Origin: Arthrobacter sp. MN05-02 | Lineage (GTDB): Bacteria > Actinomycetota > Actinomycetes > Actinomycetales > Micrococcaceae | Assembly: GCA_004001285.1 (NCBI GenBank) | Contig: AP018697.1 | Location: forward strand, 1,302,001-1,366,000 | Length of the DNA: 64,000 nt | Direction of reading: 5' to 3' | Shown here: piece by piece, positions 45,006-63,984 of the stretch | How the letters are laid out: each line of letters begins with the position of its first letter | Position numbering within the stretch: the stretch's first letter is position 1 | The notes under the pieces: generated by a model | Seen by the model: only the letters and a program-made list of their open reading frames with translations | Databases searched by the model: none | Told to the model about the DNA's origin: nothing | Position numbers and translations under genes: made by a program

Positions 45006-45650
45006 GTGATCGAGGACAACGGGACACCCGAGGACATCCGGACCAGGCTCGGTGGCAGCGCCCTCGACGTCGCCCCCTGGCTCCTCGGTGCGCACCTCAC
45101 CCACCAGGACGACGACGGCGGCGTCACGGTGCGCATCTCCGAGGTGGAGGCCTACCTCGGCCCCGACGATCCGGGCTCCCACGCCTTCCGGGGACGGACC
45201 GCCCGGAACGCGACCATGTTCGGGCCGGCCGGCCACCTGTACGTCTACTTCACCTACGGCATGCACTACTGCGCGAACATCGTGTGCGGCAACGACGGGT
45301 GGGCCACAGGTCTGCTGCTGCGCGCCGGCGAGATCGTCGAGGGTGCGGACCTCGCGCGCGCCCGCCGCAAGCGGCCGGCGTCGGACCTCGATCTCGCCCG
45401 AGGCCCGGCGCGCCTCGCGCAGGCGCTCGGACTGGACCGCCGGTTCGACGGCGCCGACGTCCTCGCGCATCCCTTCCGGCTCGTCCTGCCCGGAGAACCG
45501 CCCGCGGCGATCGGCCGCGGACCGCGCGTCGGCGTGAGCGGTGTCGCCGGCACCGAGGAGTACCCGTGGCGCTTCTGGCTCCCGCAGGACCCGACCGTCT
45601 CCCGGTACCGTCCGGGCAGACCGCCCGCAGCCCGTAAGGTTGATCCGTGA
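45006..45650 (+). CDS. DNA-3-methyladenine glycosylase, AAG/Mpg family
   Basis: A 214-residue monofunctional glycosylase of the eukaryote-like AAG fold, which excises 3-methyladenine, hypoxanthine and related bases. It is unrelated in fold to AlkA. Conserved segments are VRISEVEAYLGPDDPGSHAFRG with the catalytic Glu, RNATMFGPAGHLYVYFTYGMHYCANIV, and ARGPARLAQALGLD; the end has RVGVSGVAGTEEYPWRFW. GTG 45006 is supported by a -10 hexamer at leaderless distance. It is divergent from the Ada-AlkA/Ogt pair, so three alkylation-repair genes sit together. The stop overlaps the apt GTG. Confidence 0.95.
   Translation: MIEDNGTPEDIRTRLGGSALDVAPWLLGAHLTHQDDDGGVTVRISEVEAYLGPDDPGSHAFRGRTARNATMFGPAGHLYVYFTYGMHYCANIVCGNDGWATGLLLRAGEIVEGADLARARRKRPASDLDLARGPARLAQALGLDRRFDGADVLAHPFRLVLPGEPPAAIGRGPRVGVSGVAGTEEYPWRFWLPQDPTVSRYRPGRPPAARKVDP
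45635..45640 (+). promoter_or_regulatory. -10 box of leaderless apt
   Basis: TAAGGT inside the end of the glycosylase gene, followed by 6 nt and GTG 45647. Confidence 0.4.
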
Positions 45651-46234
45651 CGATGAGCGGAGCGGACGCCGGTCGGACCCCGGCCCGGGCACCAGGTACA
45701 GCGAAACCCGTAGCCGACGCGAGGGAAGCCATCGGCCGCCTGAGTGCGGTCGTTCCCGACTTCCCGTCCCCCGGCATCCTCTTCCGCGACCTCACTCCCG
45801 TCTTCTCCGACGCACGTGCCTTCCGTACCGTCGTCGATGCGGTGTCGGCTCCGTTCGCCGGGTCGTTCGACGCCGTGGCAGGAGTGGAGGCCCGGGGCTT
45901 CCTCCTCGCCGCCGCCGTCGCCTACGCGACCGGCACGGGCGTCGTCACCGTCCGGAAGGCGGGCAAGCTCCCGCGCGCGGTGTACCGGGAGTCCTATGAT
46001 CTGGAATACGGCCAGGCCGCACTCGAGATCCACCAGTCGGACCTGCCCGCCGGGGCGCGCGTCCTGGTGCTCGACGACGTCCTCGCCACCGGCGGAACAC
46101 TCGTCGCGGCCTGTGCGTTGCTCGAAAAAGCCGGCGCCGTCGTCGTGGGGTGCGGTGTCGTCCTCGAGCTCGGGGACCTGGACGGGCGGACCAGCCTGGC
46201 AGGACGGACCGTCCACGCGCTGGAAACCGTGTGA
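45647..46234 (+). CDS. apt: adenine phosphoribosyltransferase
   Basis: Apt salvages adenine with PRPP to AMP. It has 195 residues from GTG 45647; an ATG two codons in is an alternative. The PRPP-binding loop is VLVLDDVLATGGT at 139-151. FPSPGILFRDLTPVF and GVEARGFLLAAAVA are typical of the family. The stop of the preceding glycosylase gene overlaps the GTG by 4 nt, but a -10 hexamer suggests it can also be transcribed alone. Confidence 0.95.
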   Translation: MTMSGADAGRTPARAPGTAKPVADAREAIGRLSAVVPDFPSPGILFRDLTPVFSDARAFRTVVDAVSAPFAGSFDAVAGVEARGFLLAAAVAYATGTGVVTVRKAGKLPRAVYRESYDLEYGQAALEIHQSDLPAGARVLVLDDVLATGGTLVAACALLEKAGAVVVGCGVVLELGDLDGRTSLAGRTVHALETV

Positions 46235-46246
46235 CGCCCACCGCGC

Positions 46247-46252
46247 TAGAAT
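46247..46252 (+). promoter_or_regulatory. -10 box of the helD-like gene
   Basis: TAGAAT lies 32 nt before the ATG, and GAAGGAAG follows as ribosome binding site. I looked for the rifamycin-associated palindrome known before some actinobacterial helR genes and did not find it. Confidence 0.45.
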
Positions 46253-46284
46253 TGACGGTCCGCCTTTGAAGAAGGAAGTGCCCG

Positions 46285-48537
46285 ATGCACGAGACATCCC
46301 AGGCCAACGCCGAGCTCGACCACGAGCGCGTCTACGTCGACGGGCTGTACCGCCGTCTCGATGAACTCCGCGCCGAGAAGGCCCAGCAGCTCGCCGAGGT
46401 CCGGCGTACCCAGGCGGCGGGTTCCCACCAGAACCGGTCGGAGCGCGACGCCTTCGCCACCATGTACGAGGATCGCCTCGCCCAGTTGAACGCCGTCGAC
46501 GATCGACTGGTCTTCGGGCGACTCGATCTCGACAGCGGCGACAAGCGCTATATCGGGCGCATCGGGCTCTCCGACGAGGAGCTCCGCCAGCTGATGGTCG
46601 ACTGGCGCGCGCCGGAAGCGGGCACCTTCTACCAGGCCACGGCCTTCGAGCGGATGGGCGTCCGACGCCGACGCCACCTGATCCTGTCCCGGAGGGACGT
46701 CGTCGCCATCGAGGACGACGTCCTCGATGTGGACCTCCTGGGCGACGACGATTCGCTGCAGGGTGAGGGGGCCCTGCTCGCGGCACTCAACTCGCGGCGC
46801 ACGGGGCAGATGTCCGACATCGTCGGGACCATCCAGGCGGAGCAGGACCGCATCATCCGCGCACCTCTCCCCGGTGTCACCGTCGTGCAGGGCGGCCCGG
46901 GTACCGGCAAGACGGCCGTCGCGCTGCATCGCGCCGCGTACCTCCTCTATACGCACCGCGAACGGCTGAAGTCGGCCGGCGTGCTGCTGGTCGGGCCCAC
47001 CGACGCCTTCATGAAGTACATCGAGCGGGTTCTTCCGTCCCTCGGTGAGACCGGTGTCGTCATGGCCGGGATCGGGACCCTGATGCCTGGCGTGCCGACG
47101 GTGCAGGAGGCGAGCGAGGAAGCCGCCGCCATCAAGGGCCGGCTCGAGATGGCACAGGTCATCAGGACCGCCGTCGCCAACCGCGAGCGGGTGCCGGCGG
47201 AGAACAAGCGCCTCAATGTCGAAGGCACCATGCTGACGCTCACGCCCCGCCAGGTCTCCCGCGCACGTGAGCGTGCGCGAGCCACGGGGAAGCCGCACAA
47301 CGAGGCCCGCGTCACCTTCGTCAAGATCCTCCTGCGGGAGCTCACCGAGCAATTGCTGGACAAGCTCGAGGAGTCGTCGGGTGGCGGGAACAACGCCGAC
47401 CGCTCCTACCTGGCCGAGGACGTCCGGAGTGCGCGCGACGTGCGGATCGCACTGAATCTCGCCTGGATGCCCCTGACGCCGCAGAAGCTCGTCTCCGAGT
47501 TGTTCGCGCGGCCGGAACTGCTGCGCGCGGCAGCGCCGGGCCTGAGCGACGACGAACTGGCCGCGCTGGCCCGACCGGCCGACGCCCCGTGGACCGAGGC
47601 GGACGTGCCCCTGCTTGATGAGGCGGCCGAACTGCTCGGCGACCTCGATCCCTCTGCCGGCCGCGACAGCGCGGCCCGCGAGCAGGAGCAGAAGCGCGAT
47701 CTCGCCAACGCCGAGCGCGCCCTCGAGAACGTCAACGCCTCGCTCGAGGACGCCGGGGTGGACGGTGTGCTGACGGCCGCGGACCTCGCGCAGCACAACG
47801 CCGTGTCCGCGAGCCGGCTGTCCGCCGCCGACCGCGCCTCCGGGGACCGCACGTGGGCCTACGGGCACATCGTGGTGGACGAGGCGCAGGAGCTGTCCCC
47901 GATGCAGTGGCGACTCCTCATGCGGCGTTGCCCGTTGAAGTCCTTCACGATCGTCGGCGACATCGCCCAGACCAGTTCCGCCGCGGGATCGCGGTCGTGG
48001 CAGCAGGCGCTCGAGCCGTTCGTGGGCGACCGCTGGCAGCTCGAGGAGCTGACGGTCAACTACCGCACCCCGTCCCAGATCGCCGAGGCAGCCGTGCGGA
48101 TGGCCAACGCGGCGGGCCTGGTCGTGTCGGCTCCCAAGGCCGTGCGGGAGGGGAGGTTCGCACCCGTGCTCGATACGGTGCAGGACCTCCTTCCCGCCCT
48201 GGTGCGCGCCCTGCCGGAGGAACTGTCGGCGATCGACGGCGGGCTGCTCGCCGTCATCGCACCGGACGACCTCCTGGCCGACGTCCGTGCCGCGCTGGCG
48301 CCCGGGTACGGTGACCGCGTGGGGTCCGGTGCGGGTGGTCCGGGCCAGGACATCGTCGTCATCGGTCCCCGGGAGTCGAAGGGGCTCGAGTTCGACGGCG
48401 TGGTCATCCTCGAGCCCCAGGACATGCTCGACTCCGCCACGGCGAGGGTCGGGGACCTGTACGTGGCGATGACACGCCCCACCCAGCGGCTGCGCGTCAT
48501 GTCCACCGGCCGAATTCCGGCTGGTATTGCCGGCTGA
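46285..48537 (+). CDS. HelD-like superfamily 1 ATPase (RNA polymerase recycling factor family)
   Basis: A 750-residue UvrD-like ATPase. It has an N-terminal coiled-coil segment (ERVYVDGLYRRLDELRAEKAQQ), Walker A GGPGTGKTA at 203-211, Walker B/DEAQ region VDEAQELSPMQW, motif III VGDIAQTSS, motif IV-V VNYRTPSQIA and ESKGLEFDGVV, and motif VI VAMTRPTQRLR. The lack of a usual helicase 2B domain and the N-terminal hairpin match HelD proteins, which pull stalled RNA polymerase off DNA and in some actinobacteria protect against rifamycins. That function is inferred from architecture. Older annotation would call it a UvrD/Rep helicase. tyrS starts 13 nt downstream. Confidence 0.88.
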   Translation: MHETSQANAELDHERVYVDGLYRRLDELRAEKAQQLAEVRRTQAAGSHQNRSERDAFATMYEDRLAQLNAVDDRLVFGRLDLDSGDKRYIGRIGLSDEELRQLMVDWRAPEAGTFYQATAFERMGVRRRRHLILSRRDVVAIEDDVLDVDLLGDDDSLQGEGALLAALNSRRTGQMSDIVGTIQAEQDRIIRAPLPGVTVVQGGPGTGKTAVALHRAAYLLYTHRERLKSAGVLLVGPTDAFMKYIERVLPSLGETGVVMAGIGTLMPGVPTVQEASEEAAAIKGRLEMAQVIRTAVANRERVPAENKRLNVEGTMLTLTPRQVSRARERARATGKPHNEARVTFVKILLRELTEQLLDKLEESSGGGNNADRSYLAEDVRSARDVRIALNLAWMPLTPQKLVSELFARPELLRAAAPGLSDDELAALARPADAPWTEADVPLLDEAAELLGDLDPSAGRDSAAREQEQKRDLANAERALENVNASLEDAGVDGVLTAADLAQHNAVSASRLSAADRASGDRTWAYGHIVVDEAQELSPMQWRLLMRRCPLKSFTIVGDIAQTSSAAGSRSWQQALEPFVGDRWQLEELTVNYRTPSQIAEAAVRMANAAGLVVSAPKAVREGRFAPVLDTVQDLLPALVRALPEELSAIDGGLLAVIAPDDLLADVRAALAPGYGDRVGSGAGGPGQDIVVIGPRESKGLEFDGVVILEPQDMLDSATARVGDLYVAMTRPTQRLRVMSTGRIPAGIAG

Positions 48538-48543
48538 TAATTT
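48538..48543 (+). promoter_or_regulatory. -10 box of leaderless tyrS
   Basis: TAATTT is followed by GTAGGG (6 nt) and GTG 48550. The GTAGGGG could also act as a weak Shine-Dalgarno in a read-through transcript from the HelD gene. Confidence 0.4.
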
Positions 48544-48549
48544 GTAGGG

Positions 48550-49872
48550 GTGTCCCAGCGAACAGAAACCCCGGTCAGTGGCCTCGAGGGCCAGCGCAAC
48601 GATTCGTCGTTCGCGAGCATCTACGACGAACTCGTGTGGCGTGGGCTGGTCTATGTGTCCACCGACGAGGGTGAACTGAGGGAACTGCTGGCGGGACCGC
48701 CCATCACGTTCTACTGCGGGTTCGACCCGACGGCCCCGAGCCTGCACCTGGGCAACCTCGTCCAGCTCCTGACCATGCGCCGGCTGCAGCTCGCCGGGCA
48801 CCGGCCGCTGGGCCTGGTGGGCGGGTCCACCGGTCTGGTGGGGGATCCGCGTCCGACGGCAGAGCGGACCATGAACACGAAGGAGACCGTCGCCGAGTGG
48901 GTCGGGTACCTGCAGGGCCAGGTGCAGAAGTTCCTCGACTTCGACGGTGGCAACGCCGCCCGGATGGTGAACAACCTGGACTGGACCGGTCCGATGAGCG
49001 TCATCGACTTCCTGCGCGATGTGGGCAAGTACTTCCGTGTGGGCACGATGATCAAGAAGGAGACGGTTGCGAAGCGGCTGAACTCCGACGAGGGCATCAG
49101 CTACACCGAGTTCAGCTACCAGATCCTGCAGGGCATGGACTACCTGCAGCTGTTCCGCGAGTACGGCTGCGTCCTGCAGACCGGCGGCTCCGACCAGTGG
49201 GGCAACCTGACCAGCGGCACCGACCTGGTACGCAAGGTCGAGGGTCAGGGCGTCCATGCGATCGGTACCCCGCTGATCACCAATTCGGACGGTACGAAGT
49301 TCGGCAAGAGCGAGGGCAATGCCATCTGGCTGGACGCCGCGATGACGAGCCCGTACGCGATGTTCCAGTTCTGGCTCAACACCTCGGACGCCGATGTCGC
49401 CGAGCGCCTGCGCATCTTCACCTTCCGCACCCGGGCCGAGATCGAGGAGCTCGACAGGGCGACGGCGGAGCGCCCGCACGAGCGGGCGGCGCAGCGTGCG
49501 CTGGCGTACGACGTGACCTCGCTGGTGCACGGGGTCGAGGCGACCGAGAAGGTCATCGCCGCGTCGGCGGCGCTCTTCGGCCAGGGCGACCTGGGTGTCC
49601 TCGACCTCACCACGCTGCAGGCTGCGACGGCGGAGCTCGAGTCCGTTCCCGTCGCGAAGGACGGACTGGGGATCATCGAACTCCTGGTCGTATCGGGCCT
49701 GTCCGCGAGCAACTCCGCAGCACGCCGGACGGTCGCAGAGGGTGGCGCGTACGTGAACAACGCGAAGGTCACCGACGCCGACCACCGGTTCGGCGTCGAG
49801 GACCTGCTGCACGGCCGGTACCTGCTGCTCCGCCGCGGCAAGCGGAACCTGGCGATGATCGACGTCGCCTGA
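48550..49872 (+). CDS. tyrS: tyrosine-tRNA ligase
   Basis: A class I synthetase of 440 residues. The HIGH-like motif is HLGN at 66-69 in PTAPSLHLGNLVQLL and the KMSKS-like loop is KFGKS at 250-254. Tyrosine binding involves YCGFDPT and YQILQGMDYLQLF with GGSDQWGN. An S4 RNA-binding domain lies at the C-terminus (LLVVSGLSASNSAARRTVAEGGAYVNN). Start is a GTG. A hairpin terminator and then the first rRNA operon follow. Confidence 0.97.
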   Translation: MSQRTETPVSGLEGQRNDSSFASIYDELVWRGLVYVSTDEGELRELLAGPPITFYCGFDPTAPSLHLGNLVQLLTMRRLQLAGHRPLGLVGGSTGLVGDPRPTAERTMNTKETVAEWVGYLQGQVQKFLDFDGGNAARMVNNLDWTGPMSVIDFLRDVGKYFRVGTMIKKETVAKRLNSDEGISYTEFSYQILQGMDYLQLFREYGCVLQTGGSDQWGNLTSGTDLVRKVEGQGVHAIGTPLITNSDGTKFGKSEGNAIWLDAAMTSPYAMFQFWLNTSDADVAERLRIFTFRTRAEIEELDRATAERPHERAAQRALAYDVTSLVHGVEATEKVIAASAALFGQGDLGVLDLTTLQAATAELESVPVAKDGLGIIELLVVSGLSASNSAARRTVAEGGAYVNNAKVTDADHRFGVEDLLHGRYLLLRRGKRNLAMIDVA

Positions 49873-49902
49873 CCGGTCTTCCTCGTCCTGCCTCTCGTGC
49901 CA

Positions 49903-49923
49903 GCACCTCCTTCGCGGAGGTGC
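49903..49923 (+). terminator. hairpin after tyrS
   Basis: GCACCTCC-TTCGC-GGAGGTGC, an 8-bp perfect stem 30 nt after the tyrS stop and about 60 nt before the rRNA promoter. Confidence 0.7.
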
Positions 49924-49980
49924 CGGCACGTGCGTTCCCGGGGTCGTGGGTAGTGCGCCCGGGGTGGATCGGGAGTGGAT

Positions 49981-50009
49981 TTGGTGGTGGGCCGGGACGG
50001 TCGTATAGT
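49981..50009 (+). promoter_or_regulatory. rrn operon 1 promoter P1
   Basis: TTGGTG (49981-49986), 17-nt spacer, TATAGT (50004-50009). The core and the following GTTGCCCCGGTGAGGG are shared with operon 2. Confidence 0.65.
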
Positions 50010-50440
50010 TGTGGAGTTGCCCCGGTGAGGGTGACCATCCCCCTTCAAATCATGTGGTGGGTTCGTGCGCTCTGGAGCGGTAGCGAATTTACCCTTCATT
50101 CGTGGTGGGATTGCTCTTGTTCTTTTCTTTTGTGCGGGTTCTACGCGATGGCGGAGGATTTGACAAGGGAAAAAGGATTGGAATAAGCTGTGAATGTAGC
50201 GGCGAGGGAAAGCGGCCCGGGAAGCGCGGATAGCGCGGGGGTTCGTGAGTAATCGTTCGTTCCTGTTGTTTGAGAACTCAATAGTGTGCCAAGTTTGTTG
50301 ATACCGATTGTTTTTTGATTGGTTGAATTTGCTGGTTGCCGCGCATCCCGTGTGTGGTGGCTGGTTTTTTTGGCTGGTTTCGAATTTTGTGCAGCATGGT
50401 TGTCCGTTTCCCGGTTTCTGTGTTGTGTCTGTAATGCATT
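50010..50440 (+). other. rRNA operon 1 transcribed leader
   Basis: Non-coding leader between P1 and 16S. It holds P2 and, at 50271-50292, the segment TGAGAACTCAATAGTGTGCC and two further bases, which can pair with 52224-52245 beyond the 16S gene to form the pre-16S processing stem. The last ~180 nt match operon 2; the upstream part differs. Confidence 0.75.
50160..50189 (+). promoter_or_regulatory. rrn operon 1 promoter P2
   Basis: TTGACA (50160-50165), 18-nt spacer, TAAGCT (50184-50189). The A-rich spacer is unlike the rest of the leader. Operon 2 has a counterpart with a weaker -35. Confidence 0.6.
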
Positions 50441-55673
<5,233 letters not shown>

Positions 55674-56041
55674 ACACACACCCCACCACCAGGGCGGCGA
55701 CACCACGGGGATCCCGGGCAACCAGGACCCCCCGACAACGCTCCGGTCGTGACACACGGGGAAGGTGAAGATCAAACATGCTACGCGTCCACTATGCGGT
55801 TCCCAACCAACAACAGGAACCACCACAACCACCAGGAGCACCCCCAGGGCGCCCCCGGTGGGACACCCGGGAAACCACTATCCGTGGATAACCCGGGCAC
55901 ACACCCGAACACTCGGGACATAACTGAAGATCGGGCTGAACAGAGCCCATACATCCAGCACGAACGATGTAACCACAAGACTTACCACCACCGAACCCCC
56001 CACCCACCAGCGGGGGGCGCCCGGTCGGAACGGTAACAAGG
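55674..56041 (+). other. 23S-5S spacer, operon 1
   Basis: Non-coding, C/A-rich. It contains the 3' arm of the pre-23S stem at 55778-55808. No tRNA is present. Confidence 0.8.
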
Positions 56042-56160
56042 GTTACGGCGGTCATAGCGTGGGGGAAACGCCCGGTCCCATTCCGAACCCGGAAGCTAAG
56101 ACCCACAGCGCCGATGGTACTGCACCCGAGAGAGTGTGGGAGAGTAGGACACCGCCGGAC
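56042..56160 (+). rRNA. rrf: 5S ribosomal RNA, operon 1
   Basis: 119 nt from GTTACGGCGGTCATAGCG to GTAGGACACCGCCGGAC. It includes the usual GAAACGCCCGGTCCCATTCC and GAACCCGGAAGCTAAG segments, and it is the same length as the second copy. Confidence 0.95.
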
Positions 56161-56172
56161 AACACCTCAACA

Positions 56173-56206
56173 GGAAGGCCCCCCACCACCAGGTGCGGGG
56201 CCTTCC
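56173..56206 (+). terminator. rRNA operon 1 terminator
   Basis: GGAAGGCCCC pairs with GGGGCCTTCC across a loop of about 14 nt, 12 nt after 5S. Confidence 0.8.
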
Positions 56207-56520
56207 CCACTTAACCCACCCCACCCCACCCCACCAGCGAGCCCGGCAAAACATGCCCACGAAGCCGGCCACCAGGACCCAAAGAGACGGGGCCCGCCAC
56301 GTTGGCCCTCACCCGTCGCCGGTCTTCACCCTCACTGCATGCTCTGCGCTCGAGAGGGCCCGTCGAACCCGCGCCGGCGTCGGTTCCACCTCGCACTTCA
56401 TGGCCGCCACATCCGCACGAGCGACAGCTCGGAGCCGATGAAGGAGATCCTGTCCGACGGCACTGTCCTACCGATGGAATCCGAGTCCGTCCGGCAGGGT
56501 GAGGGTGAGCGCCTCGAGGA
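56207..56520. other. intergenic stretch, nothing identified
   Basis: 314 nt between the operon 1 terminator and the 3' end of the nitronate monooxygenase gene. It starts with a short CCACCC-type repeat. The open frames present are short and share no motif; I see no tRNA, attachment site or transposon remnant. Confidence 0.6.
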
Positions 56521-57549
56521 TCAGGGCGTGAGCGCTGCGATGATGTCGCCGGCGGGTCCGGTCCGGACGCTGCGGTAGCCGGTGCCGGCCCACAGGTGGA
56601 GTGCTTGCAGGTCGTTGTTCGCTGCCGCTGCGGCACGAAGGGGTGCCGTCATGTAGTGGATCTGCGGATACGCATTGCCGATGGCGGGATGCTCGTCCAT
56701 GAACCTGTTCCGCAATCCGCGGGCCGGGCGCCCGGTGAACGCCCTCGTGATCCTGGTCTCGGTGAACCCGGGGTCTATGAGAGCTGCCCGGTGGGCGGGA
56801 TTTGTTCCTGCCTCGTCCGCCAGGAGCAAGGCTGTGCCGACTTGGGCGGCAAACGCTCCGGCAGCGAGAACTCCGCCGACGTCCTCACGGGTGCTGATGC
56901 CGCCGCCGGCGATGATGGGCAGGCTGGATACTGCCCTGACCGATTCGATGAGCTGGGGGAGTGGTTGCGTTCCCGGCTCGGCGCCGGGGTCGAAGGTTCC
57001 TCGATGCCCCCCTGCATCGGGGCCCTGCACGATCAGGACCTGTGCCCCGCAGTCGGTCGCGCGGAGCGCTTCGGTGCTGTCGGTGACGGTGACGCCGGTG
57101 GACATGCCCAACCGGTGCAGCTCGTGCAGCAGGTCGGGATCCGGACACCCGAAGGTGAAGGAGACCAGATTCGGTCTCAACTCCCGAAGAACATCCACCT
57201 TGCCCGTCCAGGCGTCGTCGTCCCATCTGGGGACTCCCACCTCGATGCCGTAGCGGTCGGCATGGGGCTGAAGTCGCCGGCGGTAGCTCCGGAGTTCCTC
57301 CTCGTCGACGTCGTTGGCCGATACGACGAACAGGTTCACGCCGAAGGGCCGATCGGTGAGGGTCCGCGTGACGGTAATGTGCTCAGCCAGCTGCTCCGGT
57401 GACCTGTACCCTCCAGCGAGCAAACCCAACCCGCCGGCGTTGCTCACCGCCGCGACAAGAGCCGGAGTTGAGGGCCCGCCGGCCATCGGCGCGCCGATGA
57501 GCGGGCGGTCCAGATCGATCCGGAACTGCTGACCGTCGACGGTGTCCAT
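56521..57549 (-). CDS. nitronate monooxygenase / NPD-type FMN enzyme
   Basis: A 342-residue FMN-dependent TIM-barrel protein of the 2-nitropropane dioxygenase family, beginning MDTVDGQQFRIDLDRPLIGAP. FMN- and phosphate-binding segments are APMAGGPSTPALVAAVSNAGG and IIAGGGISTREDVGGVLAAGA; the catalytic His is in QGPDAGGHRGTF. Members oxidise nitronates or act as enoyl reductases; the exact substrate is unclear. ATG 57549 is preceded by AAGGAG on the coding strand. It lies alone between two rRNA operons and is transcribed against them. Confidence 0.92.
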   Translation of the reverse strand: MDTVDGQQFRIDLDRPLIGAPMAGGPSTPALVAAVSNAGGLGLLAGGYRSPEQLAEHITVTRTLTDRPFGVNLFVVSANDVDEEELRSYRRRLQPHADRYGIEVGVPRWDDDAWTGKVDVLRELRPNLVSFTFGCPDPDLLHELHRLGMSTGVTVTDSTEALRATDCGAQVLIVQGPDAGGHRGTFDPGAEPGTQPLPQLIESVRAVSSLPIIAGGGISTREDVGGVLAAGAFAAQVGTALLLADEAGTNPAHRAALIDPGFTETRITRAFTGRPARGLRNRFMDEHPAIGNAYPQIHYMTAPLRAAAAANNDLQALHLWAGTGYRSVRTGPAGDIIAALTP

Positions 57550-57734
57550 GCAAGCTCTCCTTCTCGACGTCACTGGGGGTTCGTTCATCAGGACGATAAC
57601 CGGAGGCGGACGGCGGCGGACAGTCGACGCCGTCGCTCCTTGTGGTGGAGTGCCCGCCGGATGACCAGCGCGCCCCATGATGCCGCCGCCCGGCGGCCCC
57701 CCAGGCTCCGGCCTTCGGGGGGCCCGGGCCGGAT

Positions 57735-57764
57735 TTGGTGGTGTGGGCGGGATGGTCGTATAGT
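57735..57764 (+). promoter_or_regulatory. rrn operon 2 promoter P1
   Basis: TTGGTG (57735-57740), 18-nt spacer, TATAGT (57759-57764). The spacer is 1 nt longer than in operon 1. It lies 186 nt from the divergent NPD start. Confidence 0.65.
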
Positions 57765-58204
57765 TGTGGAGTTGCCCCGGTGAGGGCGACGAACCCCCTT
57801 GATACATTGTGAAGACGTTCGGCGTGTGCGGTGCATGCTGCCGGGATCGGCTTCTTGTTTGTCGTCGGTCGTGGAGGTTCGCTGGTCGGTCGTGGTGCAG
57901 ATCCCTTCGGGGGTGGTGCGAGGCCGGGGAGCGGATTTGCAGGATCGGCCCAGGGCGGGTAAGCTTGAAAAGTTGCTTCGGAGCGATGACATGACGGTTT
58001 GGTCGTGTTTGGTGCCGGTAGCTCCTGTTGTTTGAGAACTCAATAGTGTGCCAAGTTTGTTGATACCGATTGTTTTTTGATTGGTTGAATTTGCTGGTTG
58101 CCGCGCATCCCGTGTGTGGTGGCTGGTTTTTTTGGCTGGTTTCGAATTTTGTGCAGCATGGTTGTCCGTTTTCCCGGGTTTCTGTGTTGTGTCTGTAATG
58201 CATT
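57765..58204 (+). other. rRNA operon 2 transcribed leader
   Basis: The 5' ~230 nt are unrelated to operon 1 apart from short promoter-proximal sequence. From about 58023 the leader matches operon 1, including the pre-16S stem arm at 58033-58054, which pairs with 59981-60002. Confidence 0.75.
57937..57965 (+). promoter_or_regulatory. rrn operon 2 promoter P2
   Basis: TTGCAG (57937-57942), 17-nt spacer, TAAGCT (57960-57965). It has the same -10 hexamer as operon 1 P2, but a weaker -35 and a GC-rich spacer. Confidence 0.55.
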
Positions 58205-63442
<5,238 letters not shown>

Positions 63443-63820
63443 TTACACCACACACCCACCCCCACCACCAGGGCGGCGACACCACGGGGATCCCGGGCAA
63501 CCAGGACCCCCCGACAACGCTCCGGTCGTGACACACGGGGAAGGTGAAGATCAAACATGCTACGCGTCCACTATGCGGTTCCCAACCAACAACAGGAACC
63601 ACCACAACCACCAGGAGCACCCCCAGGGCGCCCCCGGTGGGACACCCGGGAAACCACTATCCGTGGATAACCCGGGCACACACCCGAACACTCGGGACAT
63701 AACTGAAGATCGGGCTGAACAGAGCCCATACATCCAGCACGAACGATGTAACCACAAGACTTACCACCACCGAACCCCCCACCCACCAGCGGGGGGCGCC
63801 CGGTCGGAACGGTAACAAGG
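63443..63820 (+). other. 23S-5S spacer, operon 2
   Basis: Non-coding. The pre-23S stem 3' arm is at 63557-63587. The first ~25 nt after 23S (CTTACACCACACACCC) differ slightly from operon 1. Confidence 0.8.
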
Positions 63821-63939
63821 GTTACGGCGGTCATAGCGTGGGGGAAACGCCCGGTCCCATTCCGAACCCGGAAGCTAAGACCCACAGCGCCGATGGTACT
63901 GCACCCGAGAGAGTGTGGGAGAGTAGGACACCGCCGGAC
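63821..63939 (+). rRNA. rrf: 5S ribosomal RNA, operon 2
   Basis: 119 nt, with the same ends and internal segments as the operon 1 copy. Confidence 0.95.
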
Positions 63940-63951
63940 AACACCTCAACA

Positions 63952-63984
63952 GGAAGGCCCCCACCACCAGGTGCGGGGCCTTCC
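63952..63984 (+). terminator. rRNA operon 2 terminator
   Basis: GGAAGGCCC pairs with GGGCCTTCC, the same hairpin as operon 1 but with one C fewer in the run at 63958-63962. Confidence 0.8.

Noticed and set aside
46235..46284. Rifamycin-associated element upstream of the HelD-like gene.
   Set aside because: No palindrome of that type is present in the gap; only a -10 hexamer and a ribosome binding site are seen.
56114..56578. A plus-strand open frame between 5S and the NPD gene.
   Set aside because: It begins inside 5S, overlaps the 3' end of the well-supported NPD gene on the other strand and has no conserved features.
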